Below are positions 1-6,866 of a stretch of DNA of 14,207 bases, piece by piece. How positions within the stretch are numbered: the stretch's first letter is position 1; every line of letters begins with the position of its first letter. This stretch comes from an uncultured Clostridia bacterium (GTDB taxonomy: Bacteria > Bacillota > Clostridia > UBA1381): NCBI GenBank assembly GCA_910585485.1, contig CAJUEZ010000047.1, positions 1-14,207 of the forward strand. The letters are read 5' to 3'. Both the position numbers and the translations under genes were made by a program. A model generated the notes under the pieces. It made no database searches, was not told the origin of the DNA, and saw nothing but the letters and a program-made list of their open reading frames with translations.

Positions 1-1
1 A

Positions 2-1372
2 GTACGAAAAAGAGGGAATACCTATCAAATACGCGTATCGTGCGGGTATGATGTTACGGGTAAGCATATCGAAAAGACTATGACTTGGAAGCCTAAAGAG
101 GGAATGACACAAAAGCAGATTGACAAAGAGCTTGAAAGACAAAAGGTACTGTTTGAGGAAAAGTGTATGACAGGTCAGTTCCTTGACGGCAATATAACCT
201 TTGCCGAATTTACGGAACGGTGGCTCAGTGATTACGCCGAAAAGCAGTTAAAGGCAAAAACTATAAGAGGCTATAACAATTTGTTACCGCGTATCATAAC
301 CGCTATCGGTCATATACGGCTGTGCAGGCTTCAGCCTCATCATCTTATGGAGCTGTACAATAACCTCGGCGAAAAAGGAATACGTCTTGATATAAAATAT
401 AAAGCCGGCGAAAATTTTAAAGAAATATTAAAGGCTCATAATCTCACGCAAAAGAAATTGTCAGAGCTTTCAGGGGTATCTGAATATTGTATTTATCAAT
501 GCACAAAAGGCAAAAATATATCAAAGAGGACAGCAGACAGACTTACCGCCTCTATAGGCAAAAAGAATTTATTTGAGGCGGTAGACGGTGACAAATGCCT
601 GTCAAATGACACTATAGCCAAAATGCACCGTCTTATATCCTCTATACTCACAACGGCGGTACAGTGGCAGGTTATACCCTCTAATCCCTGCCAGAGAGTA
701 AAACCGCCTCACGCTGAGCATAAAGAGCCTGTTGTTTTGGACGAAAAGGAAACGGCGGAGCTGATACGCTGTCTTGATGAAGAGCCTCTAAAGTATAAAA
801 CGGCTGTAATGCTGTTATTATATACGGGAATGAGGCGCGGGGAGCTGTGCGGTCTGAATTGGTCTGATATTGATTTTAAAACAGGTATAGTGAATATAAC
901 AAAGTCTATACAGTACGTCCCGAATAAGGGCATATACGAAGATACCACCAAATCAAAAAAATCTAATAGAGTTATACGCATACCGCCTGCAATGATAAAG
1001 ATATTACAACAGCACAAAACAAATCAAATGAAAATCAAACTTGCTTTAGGGGACGTATGGAAAAACAGCGGGAAAGTAATTACAGATACAATGGGCGGTG
1101 TCATACACCCTGATACTGTTTCATCTTGGTTTAAAGGCTTCATAAAGCGTCATAATCTGCCAGACATACATATTCATACCCTGCGCCACGTTTCAGCCAC
1201 GTTGCTCATAGCAGGCGGTGCAGATATAGCAACTGTGTCAAAAAGGCTGGGACACGCTGATAAAAGTACGACATTGAATATATACACCCACGCAATACAG
1301 TCAGCGGACGCAATGGCTTCAGAAATGCTTGAAAATATGTTAAACCCGCAATTGAATTATAAGACTGTTTAA
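2..1372 (+). CDS. Tyrosine recombinase/integrase, 5'-truncated by window edge, with internal HTH
   Basis: Site-specific DNA integrase of the lambda/Tn916 tyrosine recombinase family, expected to insert and excise a mobile element. The frame is open from base 2; the first 26 codons (VRKRGNTYQIRVSCGYD..., then TMTWKP) read as an arm-type DNA-binding domain, so the ATG at 80 is internal and the true start lies outside the window. Numbering from that ATG: core-binding domain about 38-108, resuming at 174-210; catalytic domain about 215-415 with R252 (TGMRRGEL), K291 (TKSKKS), H366 and R369 (HTLRH), H392 (LGH) and nucleophile Y402 (IYTHA). All the catalytic residues are present, so it looks active. 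Residues 112-168 form a Cro/XRE-like helix-turn-helix (LTQKKLSELSGVS) inserted within the core-binding domain. It converges on a tRNA-Thr gene 141 bp away, the likely attachment site. Family is certain; the element type is not visible. Confidence 0.95.
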   Translation, partial: VRKRGNTYQIRVSCGYDVTGKHIEKTMTWKPKEGMTQKQIDKELERQKVLFEEKCMTGQFLDGNITFAEFTERWLSDYAEKQLKAKTIRGYNNLLPRIITAIGHIRLCRLQPHHLMELYNNLGEKGIRLDIKYKAGENFKEILKAHNLTQKKLSELSGVSEYCIYQCTKGKNISKRTADRLTASIGKKNLFEAVDGDKCLSNDTIAKMHRLISSILTTAVQWQVIPSNPCQRVKPPHAEHKEPVVLDEKETAELIRCLDEEPLKYKTAVMLLLYTGMRRGELCGLNWSDIDFKTGIVNITKSIQYVPNKGIYEDTTKSKKSNRVIRIPPAMIKILQQHKTNQMKIKLALGDVWKNSGKVITDTMGGVIHPDTVSSWFKGFIKRHNLPDIHIHTLRHVSATLLIAGGADIATVSKRLGHADKSTTLNIYTHAIQSADAMASEMLENMLNPQLNYKTV

Positions 1373-1398
1373 GGGGCGGAGCTTACCGCCTCTTTTTT
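1373..1398 (+). terminator. Intrinsic terminator of the integrase gene
   Basis: The 7-bp stem GGGGCGG/CCGCCTC, with one G-T pair and a six-base loop, is followed by six T. It starts on the base after the integrase stop codon, so it ends that transcript. Confidence 0.8.
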
Positions 1399-1414
1399 GT
1401 TTTCTTTCTCGTAG

Positions 1415-1433
1415 CGGTCAAATCTCGGTCAAA
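1415..1433 (+). repeat. CGGTCAAA direct repeats, possible integrase arm sites
   Basis: CGGTCAAA occurs at 1415-1422 and 1426-1433, spaced 11 bp, one helical turn. A related CGCTCAAACGC at 1481-1491 matches CGGTCAAACGC (1426-1436) at 10 of 11 positions. Lying between the integrase gene and the tRNA 3' end, they sit where arm-type integrase sites or accessory sites are found. The sequence is seen; the role is inferred. Confidence 0.4.
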
Positions 1434-1472
1434 CGCAAAATTCAGCCCTGATACAAAGGTATAAGCAAAAAC

Positions 1473-1508
1473 AAAAAAACCGCTCAAACGCAGTGTTTAA
1501 GCGGTTTT
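1473..1508 (-). terminator. Intrinsic terminator downstream of tRNA-Thr
   Basis: On the minus strand, AAAACCGCTTAAAC pairs with GTTTGAGCGGTTTT (one unpaired position in the stem), with a five-base loop, and runs into a T tract. It begins a few bases beyond the tRNA CCA end and would release the tRNA precursor transcript. If the integration model is right, this hairpin belongs to the mobile element rather than to the original tRNA locus. Confidence 0.8.
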
Positions 1509-1512
1509 CCTA

Positions 1513-1540
1513 TGGAGCTGGTAATGGGACTCGAACCCGC
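1513..1540. other. Predicted attachment site in the tRNA-Thr 3' end
   Basis: The T arm, acceptor 3' strand and CCA of the tRNA face a converging integrase gene whose stop is 141 bp away. Tyrosine recombinases commonly use tRNA 3' halves as attachment sites and regenerate an intact tRNA. The element would extend leftwards out of the window. The second copy of the repeat cannot be seen here, so the exact core and borders are inferred. Confidence 0.45.
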
Positions 1541-1588
1541 GGCCTGCTCATTACGAATGAGCTGCTCTACCAACTGAGCTATACCAGC
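1513..1588 (-). tRNA. tRNA-Thr (anticodon CGU)
   Basis: The cloverleaf reads on the minus strand: acceptor GCTGGTA (1582-1588) with TACCAGC (1517-1523), a D arm with AGTTGGTA, and an anticodon arm GCTCA-TTCGTAA-TGAGC with anticodon CGU, which reads ACG threonine codons. The T loop is TTCGAGT, the discriminator base is U and CCA is encoded (1513-1515). The T stem is imperfect: 5' arm GCGGG, 3' arm CCCAT gives a G-U pair and a C-A mismatch at 50:64. No convincing promoter was found immediately upstream, so read-through from rpsU-yqeY is possible. Confidence 0.96.
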
Positions 1589-1602
1589 AAAAATGAAATA
1601 CA

Positions 1603-1625
1603 AGAGAGAGCCTAAAGCTCTCTCT
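1603..1625 (-). other. 9-bp hairpin between yqeY and tRNA-Thr
   Basis: AGAGAGAGC and GCTCTCTCT form a perfect 9-bp stem with a five-base loop. On the minus strand it is followed by TTGTATTTCATTTTT, a broken T-rich stretch, directly before the tRNA 5' end. It may be a weak terminator or a processing signal ahead of the tRNA. Confidence 0.5.
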
Positions 1626-1643
1626 ATAATATTATACATGTTC

Positions 1644-1661
1644 AAAAAGCAACAGCTTTTT
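1644..1661 (-). terminator. Terminator overlapping the yqeY stop codon
   Basis: AAAAAGC and GCTTTTT form a 7-bp stem with a four-base loop, and its 3' arm supplies the T run on the minus strand. It overlaps the yqeY stop codon at 1660-1662. The stem is mostly A-T, so some read-through into the tRNA is plausible. Confidence 0.55.
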
Positions 1662-2103
1662 AATTAAAAAGGCTTTTAGCGATTTCGCTTATAGCCTTGC
1701 CGTCTGCTCTGCCCTTTACCTTAGGCATCACAACCGCCATAACCTTACCCATATCCTTCATAGATTCGGCACCTACTTCCTTAACCGTTTCTTCAACGAT
1801 AGGACGAAGTTCCTCCTCACTAAGCTGTTCGGGAAGGTATTCCATCAAAACTTCCATTTCTTGTTTTAACTGAGAGATTAAGTCCTCTCTGCCACTCTTT
1901 TCGTATTCGGGAAGCGAATCCTTGCGCTGCTTTAACTGCTTTGCAATTACTTCTAATATATCCTCGTCTTCAAGAGTTACTTTTTTGTCCTTCTCAACCT
2001 GCAAAATAGCTGTTCTCACAAGCTGCACGGTGTTTTTACGGACAACATCTTTGTTCTTCATTGACGACTTTAAATCTTCTGCCAGTTTCTCTTTTAAAGA
2101 CAT
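1660..2103 (-). CDS. yqeY: YqeY/GatB-type domain protein
   Basis: Small soluble helical protein of the YqeY family, which resembles the tRNA-binding tail domain of the GatB subunit of Asp/Glu-tRNA amidotransferase. A precise biochemical role in Gram-positive bacteria is not established to my knowledge. Its 147 residues are the usual family length, with typical features: MSLKEKLAEDLKSSMKNKD at the N terminus, a charged helical segment around KQLKQRKDSLPEYEKSGR, EYLPEQLSEEEL in the middle and MGKVMAVVMPKVKGRADG near the end. I chose the ATG at 2103, ten bases after an AAGGAG site; a TTG one codon earlier (2106) is also possible. It lies 28 bp behind rpsU and shares its promoter, an order common in Firmicutes. 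Confidence 0.93.
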   Translation of the reverse strand: MSLKEKLAEDLKSSMKNKDVVRKNTVQLVRTAILQVEKDKKVTLEDEDILEVIAKQLKQRKDSLPEYEKSGREDLISQLKQEMEVLMEYLPEQLSEEELRPIVEETVKEVGAESMKDMGKVMAVVMPKVKGRADGKAISEIAKSLFN

Positions 2104-2131
2104 CAAAAGTCATCTCCTTACGCTCTGAAAA

Positions 2132-2305
2132 TTAGAACTTTCTTTTTCTTGCTGCTTCAGATTTCTTTTTACGCTTAACGCTTGGCTTTTCGTAATGCTC
2201 ACGCTTTCTGATTTCAGACATGACACCCGACTTTGCACATTGACGCTTAAATCTGCGAAGCGCGCTATCTAATGATTCATTATCTTTTACTCTTACTTCA
2301 GACAT
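2132..2305 (-). CDS. rpsU: 30S ribosomal protein S21
   Basis: Component of the small ribosomal subunit near the mRNA exit platform, with a role in initiation complex formation. The 57 residues start MSEVRVKDNESLDSALRRFK, carry the family signature around RQCAKSGVMSEIRKREHYEKPS, and end in a lysine/arginine-rich tail for rRNA contact. The chosen ATG at 2305 follows GGAGGGAGGG with suitable spacing; an in-frame upstream extension (to 2332) would include the ribosome binding site and is not real. It heads a two-gene transcript with yqeY from the consensus promoter at 2386-2415. Confidence 0.97.
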   Translation of the reverse strand: MSEVRVKDNESLDSALRRFKRQCAKSGVMSEIRKREHYEKPSVKRKKKSEAARKRKF

Positions 2306-2385
2306 GTTGTTTCCCTCCCTCCGGCAAGTCAATTCTAAAAAACGGACTTGATGGACCTAAACTGCATGTACTATGCAACATATCT

Positions 2386-2415
2386 ATTATACCTTATTTT
2401 ACATATACATGTCAA
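2386..2415 (-). promoter_or_regulatory. Consensus sigma-A promoter of rpsU-yqeY
   Basis: On the minus strand TTGACA (2410-2415) and TATAAT (2386-2391) both match consensus exactly, with an 18-bp spacer. An A/T-rich stretch and a second TTGACA lie just upstream and could act as an UP-like element. This predicts a leader of about 75 nt before rpsU and strong growth-linked expression. Confidence 0.9.
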
Positions 2416-2489
2416 GATGTTTTGTCAATTTTTTATAAAGTTTTAATTCCGCACGTTTTAACATTGAATTTTGAATAAGTCTTTTACTA

Positions 2490-3032
2490 TCAGACATTAT
2501 TTTCATTCTGCTCCGATTCACGAATTACGCGCACTTTTTCACAGTCCAAAAATATGCCGTTTCCGAATTTGGTTACGGTTTTGGGAATAGACACACTCTC
2601 AAGCTTTGAACAGTGTGAAAACGCTTACTCGTCAATTTCTTTAGGAGAAGCAGGCAGTTTGATTCGCGTCATAGAGTGACACATACTGAGCGCATAGCTG
2701 CCTATTCCTTTAACATCATCACCGATATTTACATCACTCGCCATGTAAAGGCCTATGAACGCGGCATCTCCGATTGAAGTTATTCTGCTGCCGACAGACA
2801 AAGATTTTGCCTCGCTGATATATTTTACCATACAGCGCCTGACCGAACTCATAATCCTCCATATCCCATCTGCCGGAAATATGAACAGTATGAAACTCAT
2901 TATAATTCCATACAACATTTTCTCCGCATTATCCGCGGATACATTAAACGAGGGTATTGCAAGCATAACCGTTACCAATATAAGCGTTATTATCTTCTTT
3001 ACGCGCCTACTTCCCTTCATAAACATAACCAT
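2490..3032 (-). pseudogene. Broken BspA-like leucine-rich-repeat secreted protein
   Basis: Remnant of a surface or secreted protein with LRR_5 (BspA-type) repeats. The start is a signal peptide (VKKIITLILVTVMLAIPSFN, then VSA). Just after SAD the homologous reading moves to another frame, where CGENVVWNYNE, VHISGRWDMEDYEFG and ALYG match the usual segment preceding such repeats. It then returns to the first frame for SVGSRITSIGDAAF and IKLPASPKEIDE. There a TAA (2625-2627) stands where repeats have Tyr (EIDE-stop-AFSHC). The frame stays open for 44 more residues (LESVSIPKTVTKFGNGIF) to a TGA at 2490-2492. Only about two to three repeats are left. No good ribosome binding site precedes it, and it starts 8 bp behind valS. 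The uninterrupted 135-codon frame (2625-3032) is therefore a chance join whose central hydrophobic block is out-of-frame sequence. Confidence 0.82.
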
Positions 3033-3039
3033 TTATTGC

Positions 3040-5682
3040 TTAAATATTTTCCATATTCTTTATGCTTTCAAGAACCTTTTCAAGCATTTCCTTATATTTC
3101 TCGCCCTTTGCCTTTTCTTCGTCAACTACTTTTTGAGGCGCTTTTGCGACAAAGCCTGCGTTATTAAGCTTGCCCTCTACACGCTTAATCTCGCCTTCAA
3201 GCTTTTTCTTTTCAGCGTTAAGACGTTCAAGTTCCTTGGTCTTATCAACCAACTCGTCAAGCGGCAGATAAACCTCTGCCGACGGGATAACAATGTTCAC
3301 GGCGTTATCATCTATACCGCTCTTATCCGTCTGAACTACTGTCTCGCTCGCCGAAGCAAGCTTTTCAAAGAATGCCGTGCCCTTTTTGAACACTTCCGTC
3401 TTATCCGTGACGATTATAACCTTCGCCTTCTTTGACGGCGGAACATTCATTTCCGCTCTGCGGTTTCTTATTGATGATATAGCCTGCATGATAAGCTCCA
3501 TATCCTCAACTTCCTGCCTGAAATGCAGGCTTTCGTCATATGACGGATAGGAACTGATTACTATGCTCTCGCCCTCATGCGGCAAATGCTGCCATATTTC
3601 CTCGGTAATGAACGGCATGAACGGGTGCAGAAGCTTCATCGTGTTCGACAAAACGTATGTCAGCACATACTGCGCCGTTTTCGCCGTCGGATTTTCCTTA
3701 TCGAAAAGTCTCGGCTTCACAAGCTCAATATACCAGTCGCAGAAATTATCCCAGATAAATTCATAGAGATTTGAAAGAGCAATGCCCAGTTCAAACTTGT
3801 CAAGATTTTCAATGACAGCCTTTACAACATCGTTATACTTCGACAATATCCACTTGTCCTCCATCTGCAATTCAGCGGTGTCGGGAAGCTTGTTTTCCGT
3901 TATGTCAAGGTTCATCAACGTAAAACGCGAAGCGTTCCAAATCTTATTCGCAAAATTTCTGCTAGCCTCAACTCTTTCGTTATAAAAACGCATATCGTTT
4001 CCTGGTGCGTTTCCTGTCGCGAGCGTAAAGCGAAGCGCGTCCGCACCGTACTGCTCAATTATTTCAAGAGGGTCAATACCGTTGCCCAGAGACTTTGACA
4101 TTTTGCGTCCCTGACTGTCGCGGACAAGTCCGTGAATAAACACATGCTTAAACGGCACTTCGCCCGTATGCTCCAGTCCCGAGAACATCATTCGCATTAC
4201 CCAGAACGGAATTATATCATAGCCCGTTACAAGCACGCTTGTCGGATAGAAATACTTGAAATCCTCCGTTTTTTCGGGCCAGCCGAGCGTTGAAAACGGC
4301 CACAGCGCCGATGAGAACCATGTGTCGAGCGTGTCAGGGTCCTGACGCATTTCTTTGCCGCACTTCGGGCAAACAGGCTTCTCGTCCTTTGTAACAACCA
4401 TCTCACCGCAGTCGTCGCAGTAGAAGGCAGGTATTCTGTGCCCCCACCATAGCTGACGCGAAATACACCAGTCGCGTATATTTTCGAGCCAGTGGAAATA
4501 TACTTTTTCAAAATGCTCGGGAACAAATACTGTCTCCTTATTCTTTACCGCGTCAATGGCAGGCTGTGCGAGCGGTTTCATTTTAACAAACCATTGCTTT
4601 GAAACAATCGGCTCGACTGTCGTACCGCACCGCGAGCACTGACCGACATTATGGCTGTGATCCTCAACCTTTACAAGAAGCCCCATATCTTCAAGGTCTT
4701 TAATCATCGCCTTGCGGCAATCGTATCTGTCCATTCCCTCGTACTTGCCGGCGTATGCGTTCATGGTCGCGTCGTCATTCATAACCTTAATCTGCTGAAG
4801 GTTATGTCTTAAACCAACCTCAAAGTCGTTCGGGTCATGCGCAGGCGTAATCTTAACACAGCCTGTTCCGAATTCCTTGTCAACATACTCGTCCGCAACA
4901 ACAGGAATTTCACGGTCTGTAAGCGGAAGAATAAGTGTTTTTCCGATTAAATCCTTATATCTCTCATCCTCCGGATTTACCGCAACCGCAGTATCGCCGA
5001 AAAGCGTCTCGGGACGCGTTGTAGCGATTATTACAAATCCGTCGCTGTCCTTAATCGGGTATTTGATGTGCCAGAAATGACCTGCCTGTTCCTCGTGGTC
5101 AACCTCAACGTCGCTAAGCGCCGTAATACAATGCGGACACCAGTTTATAATTCTTGAGCCCTGATAAATAAGCCCCTTATTGTAAAGGTTTACAAAGACC
5201 TCTTTTACGGCTTTTGACAAGCCCTCGTCCATTGTAAAGCGTTCTCTCTCCCAGTCACACGATGAGCCTATCTTTTTGAGCTGGTTTACAATACGGTCTC
5301 CGTACATTCTTTTCCAGTCCCATACGCGCTCCAAAAACTTCTCGCGTCCCAAATCATAGCGTGAAAGTCCTTCCTTTTCACGGATTTCCGCCTCAACCTT
5401 AGCCTGCGTAGCAATGCCGGCATGGTCAGTACCCGGGACCCATAGCGCGTTATAGCCCTGCATTCTCTTGTATCGGATAAGAATATCCTGCAAGGTCTCG
5501 TCAAGAGCGTGTCCCATATGAAGCTGTCCCGTAACGTTCGGGGGCGGAATAACTATTGTAAACGGCGTCTTTGTTTCGTCCGCCTCCGCGTGAAAATAAC
5601 CGTTTTTTACCCATTCGTTATATAGTCTGTCCTCAAATTCCGAGGGATTATAATTTTTTGCTATATTTTTTGCGTCTTCCAT
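3040..5682 (-). CDS. valS: Valine--tRNA ligase
   Basis: Class Ia aminoacyl-tRNA synthetase that charges tRNA-Val with valine and hydrolyses mischarged threonyl-tRNA. At 880 residues it is a normal family length. It shows the Rossmann-fold HMGH motif (55-58) after PPPNVTG, a CP1 editing domain about 190-345 with TTRPET (221-226), the WCISRQLWWGHRIPAFYC block (405-422), and KMSKS (527-531). Cysteine pairs (CPHC 182-185, CSRC 349-352, CDDC 422-425, CPKC 438-441) probably bind zinc. The anticodon-binding domain follows, then a C-terminal coiled coil about 810-880 that contacts the tRNA. AAAGGAG precedes the ATG. It is the second gene after a small membrane protein, 15 bp away. No T-box leader is visible, so no tRNA-sensing control is evident. 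Confidence 0.98.
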   Translation of the reverse strand: MEDAKNIAKNYNPSEFEDRLYNEWVKNGYFHAEADETKTPFTIVIPPPNVTGQLHMGHALDETLQDILIRYKRMQGYNALWVPGTDHAGIATQAKVEAEIREKEGLSRYDLGREKFLERVWDWKRMYGDRIVNQLKKIGSSCDWERERFTMDEGLSKAVKEVFVNLYNKGLIYQGSRIINWCPHCITALSDVEVDHEEQAGHFWHIKYPIKDSDGFVIIATTRPETLFGDTAVAVNPEDERYKDLIGKTLILPLTDREIPVVADEYVDKEFGTGCVKITPAHDPNDFEVGLRHNLQQIKVMNDDATMNAYAGKYEGMDRYDCRKAMIKDLEDMGLLVKVEDHSHNVGQCSRCGTTVEPIVSKQWFVKMKPLAQPAIDAVKNKETVFVPEHFEKVYFHWLENIRDWCISRQLWWGHRIPAFYCDDCGEMVVTKDEKPVCPKCGKEMRQDPDTLDTWFSSALWPFSTLGWPEKTEDFKYFYPTSVLVTGYDIIPFWVMRMMFSGLEHTGEVPFKHVFIHGLVRDSQGRKMSKSLGNGIDPLEIIEQYGADALRFTLATGNAPGNDMRFYNERVEASRNFANKIWNASRFTLMNLDITENKLPDTAELQMEDKWILSKYNDVVKAVIENLDKFELGIALSNLYEFIWDNFCDWYIELVKPRLFDKENPTAKTAQYVLTYVLSNTMKLLHPFMPFITEEIWQHLPHEGESIVISSYPSYDESLHFRQEVEDMELIMQAISSIRNRRAEMNVPPSKKAKVIIVTDKTEVFKKGTAFFEKLASASETVVQTDKSGIDDNAVNIVIPSAEVYLPLDELVDKTKELERLNAEKKKLEGEIKRVEGKLNNAGFVAKAPQKVVDEEKAKGEKYKEMLEKVLESIKNMENI

Positions 5683-5697
5683 TATTAATTAACTCCT

Positions 5698-5889
5698 TTA
5701 TTTTAATAAAATAAATGTCGCCAAAAATGCGATAACTACCAGTCCGAGAGCGATGTATTTGACTCGCAGAACCATTCCTTCCTCCGGCTCTTTTTTAAGT
5801 ACCTTTTCCACGACAAGCTTTGCTTTAAACGTTAGCATAAGCGCAATGATAAGTACTATCGCAATAGCCGCTATTGCTATTGTTTTCAC
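5698..5889 (-). CDS. Small two-helix membrane protein ahead of valS
   Basis: I do not recognise a named family. The 63 residues contain two hydrophobic helices, about 3-21 (AIAAIAIVLIIALMLTFK) and about 44-62 (KYIALGLVVIAFLATFILL), joined by a short charged loop (EKVLKKEPEEGMVLRVK). That suggests a small integral membrane protein with the loop on one side. The start is GTG at 5887-5889, nine bases after AAAGGAG. It ends 15 bp before valS and lies behind a good promoter, so the two are co-transcribed. Any role in aminoacylation is unsupported; it may simply share the promoter. The good ribosome binding site and operon position argue that it is real. Confidence 0.75.
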   Translation of the reverse strand: MKTIAIAAIAIVLIIALMLTFKAKLVVEKVLKKEPEEGMVLRVKYIALGLVVIAFLATFILLK

Positions 5890-5943
5890 AAATACACACT
5901 CCTTTCATATGGTATTTTGGAAGAAAAATTATTCCATTTTATT

Positions 5944-5972
5944 ATTATCGCATTTTAACTCGTTTTTGTCAA
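5944..5972 (-). promoter_or_regulatory. Sigma-A promoter of the small membrane protein-valS operon
   Basis: TTGACA (5967-5972) is exact and GATAAT (5944-5949) matches five of six, with the optimal 17-bp spacer. It is divergent from the promoter of the plus-strand membrane protein gene about 60-110 bp away. Confidence 0.85.
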
Positions 5973-6028
5973 GACAAAACACGGGAAAGCAGTATAAAAA
6001 CTGTTATGTGTGTTTGCCACGATTTTTC

Positions 6029-6057
6029 TTAACTATAAAAAATATTTATGTTACAAT
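6029..6057 (+). promoter_or_regulatory. Promoter of the four-helix membrane protein gene
   Basis: An extended -10 (TG, one base, TACAAT at 6052-6057) follows TTAACT (6029-6034) with a 17-bp spacer. The -35 matches four of six, but the TG extension compensates. The expected transcript start is about 30 bases before the ATG. Confidence 0.6.
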
Positions 6058-6092
6058 ATTAGACAAATATATAAGTAATGGGGGTTTTAATT

Positions 6093-6746
6093 ATGAGGGG
6101 TCAAAAATTATTACAAGTTTCGGGAATACTTTTGATAGTATTTTACAGTATAGGAATATTATTGGGATGTGTCAGTATATTTTGGCTGATAGGAATGCAA
6201 GCTTCCTTAAACAATTATGCTTTGGGAATTTCATCCTCCGTTTTTAACTTTGGACTGATGTGGCTTGTATTGATGTTCAGCGCTATTGTTTCCATATTTG
6301 GTTTAACTACAGGCATACTCGGCACGGCATACTGCAAGCAAAAATCAAAAGCCAAAATTTGCATGGCTATGGGAATAGTTCTTATTATTCTTATATTTAT
6401 AGAAAGAATTCTAAACATTTTTTACGCTTTCTCTTTAACAGAATCATTGTCAAATATAGCAAGATATGCCGGATATGCTGATGATCTTGATACATATGCA
6501 GGAATTTCTATTGTGTCCGGGTTTATAGGATTGTTTGTGGCATTGGTAACACCTATTCTTTACACTATAGGCGCTTCATTGTTTTCAAAAAATAACGGCA
6601 ACATGCACGGCTCTTTTAACAACACAAATCAATATCCGCCATATAATAATGCTAACAATCAATATCCGCCATATAACAATGGCAATAATCAGATTCCAAA
6701 CAACCAAAACAATGCAAGTGGCTCAAATTTTCGCAGCAACTTTTAG
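6093..6746 (+). CDS. Four-helix membrane protein with Asn/Tyr/Pro-rich tail
   Basis: Family not recognised. The 217 residues show four hydrophobic segments at about 9-34, 52-78, 88-112 and 138-160. They precede a hydrophilic C-terminal tail (about 165-217) very rich in Asn, Pro and Tyr, including two copies of NQYPPYNN. The tail is predicted cytoplasmic if both ends are inside. Small membrane proteins with such low-complexity tails are common in Clostridia; some are fused to assembly or adaptor domains, but none is present here. I chose the ATG at 6093, eight bases after a GGGGG run; the ATG at 6078 would place that G run inside the gene. It is monocistronic, with its own promoter and the terminator at 6824-6864. 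Confidence 0.85.
   Translation: MRGQKLLQVSGILLIVFYSIGILLGCVSIFWLIGMQASLNNYALGISSSVFNFGLMWLVLMFSAIVSIFGLTTGILGTAYCKQKSKAKICMAMGIVLIILIFIERILNIFYAFSLTESLSNIARYAGYADDLDTYAGISIVSGFIGLFVALVTPILYTIGASLFSKNNGNMHGSFNNTNQYPPYNNANNQYPPYNNGNNQIPNNQNNASGSNFRSNF
6627..6716 (+). repeat. 30-bp tandem repeat in the membrane protein tail
   Basis: AATCAATATCCGCCATATAA recurs with a period of exactly 30 bp (6627 and 6657), and a third degenerate copy starts at 6687. It encodes ten-residue units NQYPPYNNAN, NQYPPYNNGN and NQIPNNQNNA. The first two copies differ at only a few bases, indicating a recent duplication by slippage. Confidence 0.85.
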
Positions 6747-6823
6747 TAATCAATTTTTCAGCATCTCAGTTTATCGGTAATATGACTTTACATTCGGAAT
6801 ATTCGGATTTTATATTTCGATAC

Positions 6824-6864
6824 AAAATAAAACAACCGCTTTTTAAAAGCGGTTGTTTTATTTT
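6824..6864. terminator. Bidirectional terminator between convergent genes
   Basis: A perfect inverted repeat with 20-bp arms around a one-base centre (effective loop a few bases) has an ACCGCTTTT core flanked by A-rich and T-rich ends. It can therefore terminate in both directions. It serves the membrane protein gene on the plus strand and mnmA on the minus strand, starting two bases after the mnmA stop codon. Confidence 0.93.
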
Positions 6865-6866
6865 GT

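Noticed and set aside
80..1372. The ATG at 80 as the integrase start.
   Set aside because: The frame is open to the window edge, and the 26 upstream codons encode a recognisable arm-binding segment.
2625..3032. The uninterrupted 135-codon frame as an intact small membrane protein.
   Set aside because: The central hydrophobic stretch is out-of-frame sequence: another frame there gives the family's pre-repeat segment, and LRR homology continues past the stop.
2755..3435. A 226-codon plus-strand open frame rich in hydrophobic residues.
   Set aside because: It overlaps the LRR remnant and the end of valS on the opposite strand; valS is certain, and the frame has no ribosome binding site.
4227..4526. 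A 99-codon arginine-rich frame inside valS.
   Set aside because: Out-of-frame shadow of the valS catalytic region.
5890..6028. A T-box leader ahead of the valS operon.
   Set aside because: No AGGGTGG-type T-box sequence or room for the usual stems; an ordinary sigma-A promoter lies about 60 bases before the GTG.
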